DNA of 19,042 bases from an uncultured Oscillospiraceae bacterium. Its GTDB lineage: Bacteria; Bacillota; Clostridia; Oscillospirales; Acutalibacteraceae. The notes beneath the pieces were generated by a model that saw only the letters and a list, made by a program, of their open reading frames with translations, made no database searches and was not told the DNA's origin. This document shows, in pieces, positions 7,882 to 15,116 of this stretch (positions within the stretch are counted from its first letter, which is position 1; each line of letters starts with the position of its first letter). Location: contig URGA01000034.1 in NCBI GenBank assembly GCA_900547275.1, forward strand, positions 1-19,042, given 5' to 3'. The translations under genes were made by a program, and so were the position numbers.

Positions 7882-8587
7882 CCTTAAAAAGAGTTTCGGA
7901 AATCTGACCGTTCTCAACGACATAAGCGTTGATATTGAAAAGGGAGAAAAAATCGTTGTCATCGGTCCCTCAGGCTCAGGTAAAAGTACTTTCCTGCGCT
8001 GCCTTAACCTGCTGGAAACTCCCACATCGGGCGAAATCTGGTTTGACGGCCAGTGCATAACAGATAAAAAAACAGACATAAACATGGTGCGCCGCCACAT
8101 GGGAATGGTTTTCCAGCATTTCAATCTGTTCAACAACAAGACTGTTATGGGCAACATTACCCTGGCTCCTGTACAGTTAAAACTGATGAGCAAAGAAGAG
8201 GCAAACGAAAACGCGCTTCGCCTGCTTGACAGAATCGGACTGAGAGACAAAGCAGACGCTTATCCCTCTCAGCTTTCCGGCGGTCAGAAACAGCGTATCG
8301 CAATCGTACGTTCCCTTGCAATGAATCCTAAGGTAATGCTCTTTGACGAGCCAACCTCCGCCCTTGACCCTGAGATGGTCGGCGAAGTTCTTGATTTTAT
8401 GAAGGAACTTGCACGTGACGGAATGACAATGGTTGTTGTTACCCACGAAATGGGATTTGCCCGTGAGGTTGCCAGCCGCGTTATGTTTATGGACGAAGGA
8501 AAAATCCTTGAAGACGGAACTCCCCAGAAAATTTTTGACACTCCCGAATGTGAGCGCCTTAAATCTTTTTTGGATAAAGTCCTTTAA
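7865..8587 (+). CDS. Polar amino acid ABC transporter ATP-binding protein
   Basis: Cytoplasmic ATPase of the GlnQ/HisP family that powers import through the adjacent permease. At 240 residues it is the normal length. Walker A GPSGSGKST is at 34-42, the Q-loop glutamine is Q84 (MVFQHFNLF), the ABC signature LSGGQ is at 137-141, Walker B VMLFDE at 157-162 and the switch histidine is H194, so the enzyme looks intact. The start is a GTG at 7865, inside the end of the permease gene. It is supported by AAAGGAG 11 nt upstream and by homology beginning with IKVSNLKKSFG. A strong terminator follows, closing the three-gene operon. Confidence 0.95.
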   Translation: MIKVSNLKKSFGNLTVLNDISVDIEKGEKIVVIGPSGSGKSTFLRCLNLLETPTSGEIWFDGQCITDKKTDINMVRRHMGMVFQHFNLFNNKTVMGNITLAPVQLKLMSKEEANENALRLLDRIGLRDKADAYPSQLSGGQKQRIAIVRSLAMNPKVMLFDEPTSALDPEMVGEVLDFMKELARDGMTMVVVTHEMGFAREVASRVMFMDEGKILEDGTPQKIFDTPECERLKSFLDKVL

Positions 8588-8605
8588 AAAATATATACAT
8601 ATATT

Positions 8606-8640
8606 AACAGCCGCTGTATTAAACAGCGGCTGTTTTATTT
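8606..8640 (+). terminator. Intrinsic terminator of the ABC transporter operon
   Basis: An 11-bp perfect stem (8606-8616 with 8624-8634) and a 7-nt loop, running into TTTTATTTTTATT. The minus-strand side has only a weak T tract, though the convergent phosphoesterase gene ends nearby and may also use it. Confidence 0.88.
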
Positions 8641-8658
8641 TTATTATTTAATTCAGTT

Positions 8659-10065
8659 TCAGCGCTTAATCTCAATTGTTCCCGCTGCGCAGTTTTCGCT
8701 GTAATGATTAAACGAATCAACAGCGTACACGGTAACGCTGTATCTGCCCGCTTCAAGATTGCTGTCCAGCGCTATCTTAACGTTGTCCTGCATATTTTCT
8801 TTTCCCATATAATAATCGGAAAATACGGTATATGTGTACTTTTCTCCCGTATCTTTTTCGAGATTGATTTCGTAGGACTGAACAACGTCGTCATCCACTG
8901 CGGCACTAAAAGAAATACCGGGAAGTGTTTTGCTTTCGTCTTCAAGAGAGCTGATATTCTGAACATACTGAATTTCAGTTTCTTTGAAAACAGGCGCGGT
9001 AGTTTCGTGAAGTCTTGTATAATAACCGTATTTGAAGTTACTCTTATCAAGGGGATAATCAAGAGACCAGCGGCTGTCTGCTTTTTCTTCCTTACCGTCC
9101 AAAACATTCCAGCGTTCAACTGTCGTCTTGTCTTCTCCTACCTTCATAATTATTGCGAACGGATAATCGTCTGCTTTAGGCGGGATTGACGATAATTCGG
9201 CCTTGAAAGCGTCGAATTTGCCCTTCTCCTGTTCAATATAGGCAAGGCTCTGGGTCTGTATTGCTGTATAATTATACTGATAAATAGAACGTTCATCCAT
9301 CAGTGAATAGTGGCTGTGACCGCTAATTGAAACAACATTTTCATACTTTGAAAGCACTTTGTCAAGTCCAGGGTCATACCAGTCGTCACTGCCATAAACG
9401 GTATTTTGGGGCGAATGGTGAGTGATTACAAAAATCGGGTAGCCTTCAGGAGTATCTTTTTGAGCCAAGGCAATCTGCTCATCCATCCAATCAAGCGTTT
9501 TTTGAGAATAACCGCTTGTGTTCTGGGTCAAATCGGGGCTAACTCCAATAAAATGGAAACCGTTGATCACTTTATGCACCCAGGGTGACTCGCCCATGCA
9601 TTTTTTATACAAGCGCTCTTTCGGAGCAACGGAAGCATAGTCGGTGGGATACCAGTTGTCGTGGTTACCCATAATATAAACCGTCTCGGGCTTATCGTCG
9701 GCAAAAACCTTATTGAAAACTTCATTATAAGTTCCGTATGAATAACGGCTTGCAAGGTCGCTGAAATCTCCTGCAAAAACGATTACGTCAACACCCTGAT
9801 TTTTAAAAAGCTGAAGCGCTTTTTCAGTATGCTCTTTGTATTTGTTATTGCCGTCCTCGGGTTCTTTATTGGGAAGCTGTGTATCGCTGATAACCCCCAC
9901 CGTCAGCGTCTTTGAATTGCCTACCGTAACTGTTTCAACCTCGCCGTAAGCAGGCTTTATAAGATAATAGCAGGCAAGTATTATGCCGGCAGCTACTACA
10001 AGAGCTAATAATGTAACCAGTACTTTCAAAATAATCTTTCCTTTCCTGTTGCTGTTAACCTTCAT
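8659..10065 (-). CDS. Membrane-anchored calcineurin-like metallophosphoesterase
   Basis: Extracytoplasmic binuclear-metal phosphoesterase, 468 residues. A basic N-terminus and one membrane helix (about 12-35) anchor it, leaving the catalytic domain outside. Metal-binding motifs in order: D61-x-Q63 (SDTQ, where most relatives have DxH), G99-D100, G133-N-H-D136, the H216-H217 pair, and G249-H-S-H252. From about residue 350 there is an Ig- or fibronectin-like beta domain. The start at 10065 follows GGGAGG about 7 nt upstream, inside the end of the GH16 gene, only 1 bp after that gene's stop, so the two are translationally coupled. Pairing with a secreted glycanase suggests a phosphorylated glycan, teichoic acid or nucleotide substrate. 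That is inference, and the substrate is unknown. Confidence 0.88.
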   Translation of the reverse strand: MKVNSNRKGKIILKVLVTLLALVVAAGIILACYYLIKPAYGEVETVTVGNSKTLTVGVISDTQLPNKEPEDGNNKYKEHTEKALQLFKNQGVDVIVFAGDFSDLASRYSYGTYNEVFNKVFADDKPETVYIMGNHDNWYPTDYASVAPKERLYKKCMGESPWVHKVINGFHFIGVSPDLTQNTSGYSQKTLDWMDEQIALAQKDTPEGYPIFVITHHSPQNTVYGSDDWYDPGLDKVLSKYENVVSISGHSHYSLMDERSIYQYNYTAIQTQSLAYIEQEKGKFDAFKAELSSIPPKADDYPFAIIMKVGEDKTTVERWNVLDGKEEKADSRWSLDYPLDKSNFKYGYYTRLHETTAPVFKETEIQYVQNISSLEDESKTLPGISFSAAVDDDVVQSYEINLEKDTGEKYTYTVFSDYYMGKENMQDNVKIALDSNLEAGRYSVTVYAVDSFNHYSENCAAGTIEIKR

Positions 10066-10066
10066 T

Positions 10067-11056
10067 TTACTTGCCTCCCTCAGGAATTATTTCCTTATAG
10101 TCGGAATCAGATTTGATGCTTGCCTCGTACTCAGTATTCTGATATACCTTTACATAATCCACATAAAACTTTGCAGGATTTTCTTCTGTAGAATCAAATT
10201 CTTTCAGTTTTACGCCGTGAGGGCCGTAGCCATGTCTTATCTCGCAGGTAAGGCGCAGGAATTCGGGAACTTTCGATACTCCGCCGAAATCAGTGCGCCA
10301 TGTTGCTTTTCCGTCAACATAAAAAATATACTCATTCGGTGTCCATTTAAGACCATATGTATGAAAACCATCGTACAAATCGCTGTCAGTTACTTTGCGG
10401 AAGTCGGTAACTTTACCGTAATCGGCATATCCGTCATAAAGCAGAGCGTGACCGACCATTGCGGGATTTTTATTGATAAACGCCGACTCGAAAACGTCGA
10501 TCTCCGTTCCGTCCTCGCCTTCATTGCCGATTTTGCCCTGATTGACGGACTGGAGCCAAAACGCCGCCCACATTCCCTGGGCACGCGGCAATTTACATCT
10601 CACCTCATAATATCCGAACGCCTGTGAAAAAGTTTGGACGCTTTCTTCCCCGTCCATGTAACGAGTTTCAATTCCTCCGGTAAACTCGCCGGAAGAAGGA
10701 CAGACGTCACAACTATGGCTGTCGGATCTATAAGCGTCTACCACAAGGCAACCGTCTTCAAAAGAAACGGTCTGGTCACACCAGTATTCGGTATTTCTCA
10801 GTCCGTGGGGCGAATAATTCCACTTTTCCGGCAGAGTGTTCGAATCGAAATCCTCGATCATTGTTTCATACCATCCGCCTCCTGCGGCAACCGCCTCTTC
10901 TCTCGTATGGTAAGTATTGCTTTCGCTTGGAACGCTGACGTCTGCGCCTTTTAGGCCGTCATCTTTCTTACAGCCTGTCAAAAGGAAGCATCCCGCTGCA
11001 ATTACCGCGCTTATTATTGCGCCGAGACAGATAAGCCGCAATCCTTTCCCCTTCAT
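10067..11056 (-). CDS. GH16 family beta-glycanase lipoprotein
   Basis: Surface-anchored endo-acting beta-glucanase or beta-galactanase, 329 residues. The signal peptide ends in the lipobox LLTGC (Cys29). The GH16 jelly-roll follows at about 60-315. The catalytic motif EIDVFE gives nucleophile E185, assisting D187 and acid/base E190. Here ExDxFE has no inserted residue, unlike the ExDxxxE form. AFGYYEVRCKLPRAQGMWAA and YGLKWTPNEYIFYVDG are typical GH16 strands. A cysteine pair (SCDVC) lies before the active site. The start at 11056 has AGGGGG about 8 nt upstream. It is the first gene of an operon with the phosphoesterase. Substrate (laminarin, lichenan, agar-like or host glycan) cannot be told from the sequence. 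Confidence 0.92.
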   Translation of the reverse strand: MKGKGLRLICLGAIISAVIAAGCFLLTGCKKDDGLKGADVSVPSESNTYHTREEAVAAGGGWYETMIEDFDSNTLPEKWNYSPHGLRNTEYWCDQTVSFEDGCLVVDAYRSDSHSCDVCPSSGEFTGGIETRYMDGEESVQTFSQAFGYYEVRCKLPRAQGMWAAFWLQSVNQGKIGNEGEDGTEIDVFESAFINKNPAMVGHALLYDGYADYGKVTDFRKVTDSDLYDGFHTYGLKWTPNEYIFYVDGKATWRTDFGGVSKVPEFLRLTCEIRHGYGPHGVKLKEFDSTEENPAKFYVDYVKVYQNTEYEASIKSDSDYKEIIPEGGK

Positions 11057-11079
11057 AATTTAATCCCCCTAAATAAATT

Positions 11080-11105
11080 CTGAATAGCAGAATAATGCTG
11101 TTCAG
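11080..11105 (-). promoter_or_regulatory. Palindrome in the leader of the GH16 operon (operator or hairpin)
   Basis: Ten-base arms (11080-11089 and 11096-11105, one mismatch) flank a 6-nt centre. It sits just downstream of the predicted -10, over the likely transcription start, where repressors of the LacI type often bind. It could equally be an mRNA hairpin. No regulator is identifiable. Confidence 0.4.
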
Positions 11106-11109
11106 CTTA

Positions 11110-11138
11110 ATCTTAACAATTAAAAATCTGTTTCGCAA
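11110..11138 (-). promoter_or_regulatory. Candidate promoter of the GH16-phosphoesterase operon
   Basis: Minus-strand TTGCGA (11138-11133), 17 nt, then TAAGAT (11115-11110). The -35 falls inside the dyad CTGTTTCGCAACAG at 11128-11141. The match to consensus is moderate. Confidence 0.4.
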
Positions 11139-11209
11139 CAGTTTTCACACCGATTTTTCAAGAATATTTAGTTGGTAAACAGAAATTGAATATACTGTCC
11201 GAAAACAGT

Positions 11210-11238
11210 TTGACGAACAGTAGTTAATGTGATAGAAT
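11210..11238 (+). promoter_or_regulatory. Sigma-A promoter of azlCD
   Basis: TTGACG (11210-11215), a 17-nt spacer, then TAGAAT (11233-11238), about 32 nt before the azlC start. The dyad CTGTCCGAAAACAG at 11195-11208 abuts the -35. Confidence 0.7.
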
Positions 11239-11269
11239 TCATTTTGCTTTAGACGAAAGGAGGTTGTCT

Positions 11270-11992
11270 ATGAAAAGCAAATACACATATAAAGACGGTC
11301 TTGTTGACGGAATGCCAATAGCTTTCGGATATCTCACCGTCTCAATAGGTTTCGGCATTGCGGCAGTCAACAAAGGAATACCCGCAATAGCGGCATTGCT
11401 TATCTCAATGACCAACCTCACCTCCGCAGGACAGGTTGCGGGAGCAGACCTGATTGCCGCAGGCGGTCTTATAACAGAAATGATAGCCGTTCAGCTGACA
11501 ATAAACTGCAGATACGCGCTTATGGGCATATCTCTTACGCAAAAACTGGACAGGTCTTTCAATACTTTTCAAAGGCTTATTACCGGCGCGTTTATTACAG
11601 ATGAAATATTCTCAGTGGCATTGCTTAAAACTGGCAAAATAAACACCGCTTATTTTTACGGACTGGCTACCGCCCCTTATATTGGCTGGGCACTGGGAAC
11701 AGCAATCGGCGCTTACGGCGGTTCAATCCTGCCTGACAACCTTCGCCTTTCTCTGGGAATTGCAATTTACGGAATGTTCATTGCAATAGTCGTTCCCGCC
11801 GCAAAAACCGATAAGGGCGCAGAAATTGCCGCTCTTACTGCCGGCGCTCTCAGCTGTATTTTATATTTCGTTCCGTTATTTGATTTTATTTCAGACGGAT
11901 TTTCACTTATAATCTGCGCAGTTGCAGGCGCAGTTGTAGCAGCCGCCGTCCACCCCCTTGACGATAAAGACGAGGAGGCGCTCTATGACTAA
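11270..11992 (+). CDS. azlC: AzlC family branched-chain amino acid exporter, large subunit
   Basis: Integral membrane protein that, with AzlD, exports branched-chain amino acids or their analogues. 240 residues, rich in hydrophobic helices. Family features are the start DGLVDGMPIAFGYLTVSIGFG, the GQVAGADLIAAGG loop, NCRYALMGISLTQKL and a FITDEIFS segment. The C-terminus is short and acidic. The ATG at 11270 has AAAGGAGG about 6 nt upstream. The gene overlaps azlD by 8 bp, the usual coupled arrangement. The family was first linked to azaleucine resistance in Bacillus subtilis. No Lrp-type regulator is visible here, so control is unknown. Confidence 0.93.
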   Translation: MKSKYTYKDGLVDGMPIAFGYLTVSIGFGIAAVNKGIPAIAALLISMTNLTSAGQVAGADLIAAGGLITEMIAVQLTINCRYALMGISLTQKLDRSFNTFQRLITGAFITDEIFSVALLKTGKINTAYFYGLATAPYIGWALGTAIGAYGGSILPDNLRLSLGIAIYGMFIAIVVPAAKTDKGAEIAALTAGALSCILYFVPLFDFISDGFSLIICAVAGAVVAAAVHPLDDKDEEALYD

Positions 11993-12299
11993 AGAATTAT
12001 GGATATATATTATTGTAATGGCGGTAGTAACTTATCTTATCAGATCAGTGCCGTTCGTCGCCTTCAGAAAAAAGATAAAAAACAGATTTGTTAAAAGTCT
12101 GCTTGCTTATATTCCCTATGCCGTTCTTGCGGCAATGACTGTACCCGGAGTTTTCTTCAGCACATCAGACGCATTAAGCGCAGGAATAGGCTTCGCCGTT
12201 GCGGTAATACTTTCTTTCTTAAAATGCCCGATGCTTCTTGTGGCTGTTGCCGCCTGCGCCGGCGCATATATTACAACACTTATTCAAAGCCTTATATAA
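11985..12299 (+). CDS. azlD: AzlD family small subunit of branched-chain amino acid exporter
   Basis: Small membrane partner of AzlC, 104 residues with three to four hydrophobic helices. The motif TYLIRSVPFVAFRKKI near the N-terminus and LLAYIPYAVLAAMTVPGVFF in the middle are typical of AzlD. The start at 11985 lies inside the end of azlC and has GAGGAGG about 6 nt upstream. An in-frame extension further upstream only duplicates azlC coding sequence and was not used. Confidence 0.92.
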   Translation: MTKELWIYIIVMAVVTYLIRSVPFVAFRKKIKNRFVKSLLAYIPYAVLAAMTVPGVFFSTSDALSAGIGFAVAVILSFLKCPMLLVAVAACAGAYITTLIQSLI

Positions 12300-12307
12300 T
12301 AATGTAT

Positions 12308-12342
12308 AAAAAAACAAAGCCTCCGCTTTTGCGGAGGCTTTG
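12308..12342 (-). terminator. Intrinsic terminator of the zinc-ribbon membrane protein gene
   Basis: A perfect 12-bp stem (12315-12326 with 12331-12342) and a 4-nt loop. On the minus strand it is followed directly by seven T residues. On the plus strand there is no T tract, so it fits the minus-strand gene best, though it may also slow azlCD transcripts. Confidence 0.85.
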
Positions 12343-12350
12343 CTGCTATA

Positions 12351-13133
12351 TTAGTAAATAGTAAGAAGGTTGCCGTTGGCGTCCCAGTAAACTCCCATAA
12401 TGGGAATATATGTTTTGCCGTCTTTATCAGAATATTTCTCAAGCTGAGAATTGTACTCAAGTTCGCTGTCCGTATCGTAGTAAAAATAACCGTCGCTGTC
12501 AATAAAGCATTGAATTGACGAATATGAATTACCCTGAGAATCAATATAGCAAAACGAATCTTCATCAAAGGAATAAGAATTACCCTCCGGGTCGTAATAA
12601 ACAACGTCATCTATATCAGTATAGGATGTGCCGTTTCTGTCGTAATATATTTCTCCTTCCTCACCGTCGCTAATACTTTCATCTGCGCTGTCTGTACTTT
12701 CTTCAAAAGAACTTAAGATATCGCCGTTCTTATATTCCTTAAAATAATTTGAGTAAAACACACCGAGAGTTACACAAGAAAGAATATAGAATACAACAAA
12801 CAATATTATAAAAGTAATGCTTGTTTTGCCGTACTGCCTGTTTTTCGCCGCGGCAATATCGTTTCCGCACCTCGGGCATCTGCCGTCTTCAGAAACAATC
12901 CTTGATCCGCAGGCACGGCAAAGCAGTTCTTTCTTTTTAAGAGTTTTTCTCAAGCAGGCATAGACAACAGCGGGAATCCAACCGAATACCGCCGTCAAAA
13001 CAGTCCACAAAACATATGATGAAACATTTTTGCTTTGGCAGTCAAAATAAACAGCAAGGCTGAGAAATACCCTTTGAGCCGTAAGCAAAACAATAAGCAC
13101 GATTATCAATGTTACATTTGTTAAGAAAGTCAT
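12351..13133 (-). CDS. Zinc-ribbon membrane protein with extracellular Tyr/Asp repeats, function unknown
   Basis: 260 residues, not assigned to a named family. From the N-terminus: two hydrophobic helices (about 5-27 and 40-60), a cytoplasmic-looking zinc ribbon with C72, C75, C86 and C89 (CRACGS and CPRCGN), a third helix (about 104-127), an acidic Ser-rich linker (137-160), then about six imperfect repeats of 14-17 residues (162-258). The repeats read YYDRNGTSY, YYDPEGNSY, YIDSQGNSY, FIDSDGYFYY, YSDKDGKTY and YWDANGNLLTIY. The repeat is of the form aromatic-x-D-x-x-G-x-x-Y and probably makes beta-hairpins outside the cell. The ATG at 13133 has AGGAGA about 7 nt upstream. It is divergent from another orphan envelope protein. 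A role in sensing or surface binding is a guess. Confidence 0.75.
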   Translation of the reverse strand: MTFLTNVTLIIVLIVLLTAQRVFLSLAVYFDCQSKNVSSYVLWTVLTAVFGWIPAVVYACLRKTLKKKELLCRACGSRIVSEDGRCPRCGNDIAAAKNRQYGKTSITFIILFVVFYILSCVTLGVFYSNYFKEYKNGDILSSFEESTDSADESISDGEEGEIYYDRNGTSYTDIDDVVYYDPEGNSYSFDEDSFCYIDSQGNSYSSIQCFIDSDGYFYYDTDSELEYNSQLEKYSDKDGKTYIPIMGVYWDANGNLLTIY

Positions 13134-13198
13134 TTTACATCTCCTGATTATCTTAAAAATAAGGATTTGCTTAAAATTAAACAAATACTTCTATAAAG

Positions 13199-13227
13199 AG
13201 TTTAGATTATTATGCTTAATAAGTCAA
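13199..13227 (-). promoter_or_regulatory. Candidate promoter of the zinc-ribbon protein gene
   Basis: Minus-strand TTGACT (13227-13222), 17 nt, then TAAACT (13204-13199), leaving a leader of about 60 nt before the start codon. Confidence 0.5.
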
Positions 13228-13276
13228 GAAAATCACCAAAACATGAAAAATTTTTAACGCAAATTACAAAAAGCAG

Positions 13277-13305
13277 TTGAAAATCATTGTTGTTTAGGTT
13301 ATTAT
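13277..13305 (+). promoter_or_regulatory. Promoter of the anchored extracytoplasmic protein gene
   Basis: TTGAAA (13277-13282), 17 nt, then TATTAT (13300-13305), about 25 nt before the start codon. Confidence 0.6.
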
Positions 13306-13330
13306 ATAGGTTGTAGAAAGGGGATTTTTT

Positions 13331-14257
13331 ATGAGTTACGCTAAAAGACAATCCAAACTCGATATTCTTATCAAAATTCTTATTGTTGCCTTGATTGTGG
13401 TGGGCGTTGTATTCGTTTTCAAAGTAGTACTTTCCGACCCGCCGGCTCAGCCGACAGCAGCCGCTTCCACAGAGGAAGATCCGCTTGTAATTGATGAATT
13501 CAAAGCCGGAACTTACGGTGGAGTTAAGATGGACACTGCTGAGGACGCTGTAAAATACTACGTTGAAGCATACAATAAGACAAAAGCAAAAACCGCTACA
13601 TACAAAACAGCCAGCGGAAACGAAGAATGGTATGGCTTCATCGGTGAAGAAGAACTTACTGTAGGCGACGTTATGATCGACGGCAAGAGCAACGCTGTTA
13701 TCAACAAACTCGTTCCCGGTATTGTAAGCGGACTGTTTAAACCCAATGCATACGGTCTTCCGCCCTGCACAAACAAAGTTCCTGCAAACGACATTGATGA
13801 AAAATCAGCTTCTTTCGCAACTTCTCGTCTTACAGCAGAAGATGTTCGCGCTGTAAACGTTAAGGACAACGGCGACGGAACAATCACAATGCAGATCCAG
13901 CCCAACGCTACAGAAATGAGCCACAGAGGTATGGACGCTCAGGGTAACTTCTTCAATACTCTCGGCGCTATCGATTCAACTGTTGACCAGATTTCAGCTC
14001 TTTCATGGGCTCAGGGTACTACAGCTGATAACTGTAAGGTTTATTACAAAGGCGGTCAGGGTACTGTTAAGATCGACACCAAAACTGGTGAGATCGTAGA
14101 AGCTGACTATGATATGGAAGTTACAGTTGACGTAACTCATGCAAACGTTGCAGTTATTACTGACAAGAGCGCAACAGTAGTTGTTTCTTACAAGATGCAC
14201 TTCCCGGCAAGCGATGAATATCTTTCAAAGTATTGCGAAGCATCAAGAGCTAATTAA
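13331..14257 (+). CDS. Membrane-anchored extracytoplasmic protein of unknown function
   Basis: 308 residues that I cannot place in a named family. A basic start (MSYAKRQSKLD) and a single hydrophobic helix (about 13-33) are followed by a Pro/Ala/Thr linker (36-48), with the rest predicted outside the membrane. The outer part has a motif-like stretch DTAEDAVKYYVEAYNKTKAK, a central region rich in Asp/Lys, and alternating hydrophobic strands towards the C-terminus (VKIDTKTGEIVEADYDMEVT, SATVVVSYKMHFP), suggesting a beta-rich fold resembling NTF2- or YceI-like helpers. It has no catalytic motif I recognise. The RBS is AAGGGG about 7 nt before the ATG. A good promoter and terminator make it a single-gene unit. 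Confidence 0.8.
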   Translation: MSYAKRQSKLDILIKILIVALIVVGVVFVFKVVLSDPPAQPTAAASTEEDPLVIDEFKAGTYGGVKMDTAEDAVKYYVEAYNKTKAKTATYKTASGNEEWYGFIGEEELTVGDVMIDGKSNAVINKLVPGIVSGLFKPNAYGLPPCTNKVPANDIDEKSASFATSRLTAEDVRAVNVKDNGDGTITMQIQPNATEMSHRGMDAQGNFFNTLGAIDSTVDQISALSWAQGTTADNCKVYYKGGQGTVKIDTKTGEIVEADYDMEVTVDVTHANVAVITDKSATVVVSYKMHFPASDEYLSKYCEASRAN

Positions 14258-14274
14258 TTCAAATAAATCAATAC

Positions 14275-14309
14275 AAAAACGGTCTGTTCGATGAACAGAC
14301 CGTTTTTTT
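14275..14309. terminator. Bidirectional intrinsic terminator between the orphan gene and mntP
   Basis: An 11-bp perfect stem (14279-14289 with 14293-14303), flanked by AAAAA on the left and TTTTTTT on the right, so it works in both directions for convergent genes. A small direct repeat (GCGCTTTTTT then GCGCTTAG) follows at 14310-14327. Confidence 0.9.
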
Positions 14310-14342
14310 GCGCTTTTTTGCGCTTAGAAAATTATTTAAAAC

Positions 14343-14918
14343 TTAGAAAGATATTACTCCGAGGTGCTCAAGAAGAATTTTCAACCCGATAAGTATAAGA
14401 ATTATACCACCTGCAAGTTCAGCCTTGCTTTTAAACTTTGCTCCGAACTTGTGGCCGATGAAAACACCCACTGCCGAAAGCACAAAAGTAATAACGCCGA
14501 TAAGCGATACCGCAGGAACAATGCTGACCTGAAGAAAAGCAAAAGTAATTCCTACAGCCAGCGCATCAATACTTGTGGCAACAGCAAGAACCAGCAATTC
14601 TTTTACATCCAGTTTCTCATTTTCCTTTGACGAATCCTCTTCTTCTTTTTTGAAAGATTCGACAGCCATTTTTCCGCCGATTACAGCAAGCAAAGCAAAG
14701 GCAATCCAATGGTCTATCCCGGTGATATACGACTCAAACTGCTTGCCCAGGAACCAGCCGATAACAGGCATCAGCGCCTGAAATCCGCCAAACGCCAGCG
14801 CAATCACTCCGGCGTGGCGCACATTAAAGCGCTGCATTTTCAGTCCCTTGCAGATTGAAACGGCGAATGCGTCCATTGACAGCCCAACGGCAATCAAAAA
14901 CAACTCAAAAAATCCCAT
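14343..14918 (-). CDS. mntP: Manganese efflux pump MntP
   Basis: Integral membrane exporter that removes excess Mn2+. 191 residues, close to the roughly 188 of E. coli MntP, built as two inverted three-helix repeats. The conserved acidic residue of the first half is D16 in GLSMDAFAVS, and the second half repeats the motif as ATSIDALAVGITF. A charged cytoplasmic loop (KKEEEDSSKENEK) joins the halves. Two start codons are in frame (14924 and 14918). The second is preferred because AGGAG lies 7-8 nt upstream, too close for the first. The upstream manganese riboswitch strongly supports the function. Confidence 0.95.
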   Translation of the reverse strand: MGFFELFLIAVGLSMDAFAVSICKGLKMQRFNVRHAGVIALAFGGFQALMPVIGWFLGKQFESYITGIDHWIAFALLAVIGGKMAVESFKKEEEDSSKENEKLDVKELLVLAVATSIDALAVGITFAFLQVSIVPAVSLIGVITFVLSAVGVFIGHKFGAKFKSKAELAGGIILILIGLKILLEHLGVISF

Positions 14919-14951
14919 AATCATTCTCCTGTCTTATTAAATTTTGACAAC

Positions 14952-15077
14952 AAAAAAAGACCCAGTACGGCTGTAAAACCGTACATGAGTCTTGTCATTT
15001 AAGGAAAGCCAGACCTTTAACAGGTCAGTATGTTGACTTGCCGCACATTATGTGCCGACTACTCCCTCACGAAGTAA
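14952..15077 (-). ncRNA. yybP-ykoY manganese riboswitch with terminator, controlling mntP
   Basis: On the minus strand the leader carries the conserved pieces of the yybP-ykoY aptamer: GAGGGAGTAG (15066-15057) and GTCAACATACTGA (15036-15024), separated and flanked by short hairpins. Downstream, a terminator (14957-14993, stem AAGAC..GTACGG with CCGTAC..GTCTT) ends in seven T residues. In this class Mn2+ binding relieves termination, so mntP would be expressed when Mn2+ is high. The gene it precedes is exactly the expected one. The ends of the aptamer are approximate. Confidence 0.9.
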
Positions 15078-15081
15078 GTGG

Positions 15082-15110
15082 ATTATATCAAATATGAAAA
15101 AGAGTGTCAA
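15082..15110 (-). promoter_or_regulatory. Consensus sigma-A promoter of the mntP riboswitch transcript
   Basis: Minus-strand TTGACA (15110-15105), 17 nt, then TATAAT (15087-15082). Both hexamers match consensus perfectly. The -35 begins only 6 bp after the araC-type stop codon. Confidence 0.88.
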
Positions 15111-15116
15111 GACTTA

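Noticed and set aside
7753..8250. 165-codon minus-strand open frame opposite the permease/ATPase genes
   Set aside because: Antisense to well-supported ABC transporter genes, with no ribosome binding site or recognisable domain.
9983..10627. 214-codon plus-strand open frame opposite the GH16/phosphoesterase genes
   Set aside because: It lies antisense to two clear genes, matches no family I recognise, and has the hydrophobic, Cys/Ile-rich make-up of a shadow frame.
11128..11208. LexA (SOS) boxes
   Set aside because: Spacing is CTGT-N6-ACAG, not the N8 of the enterobacterial box, and it does not match the Firmicute GAAC-N4-GTTC box. No DNA-repair gene is present.
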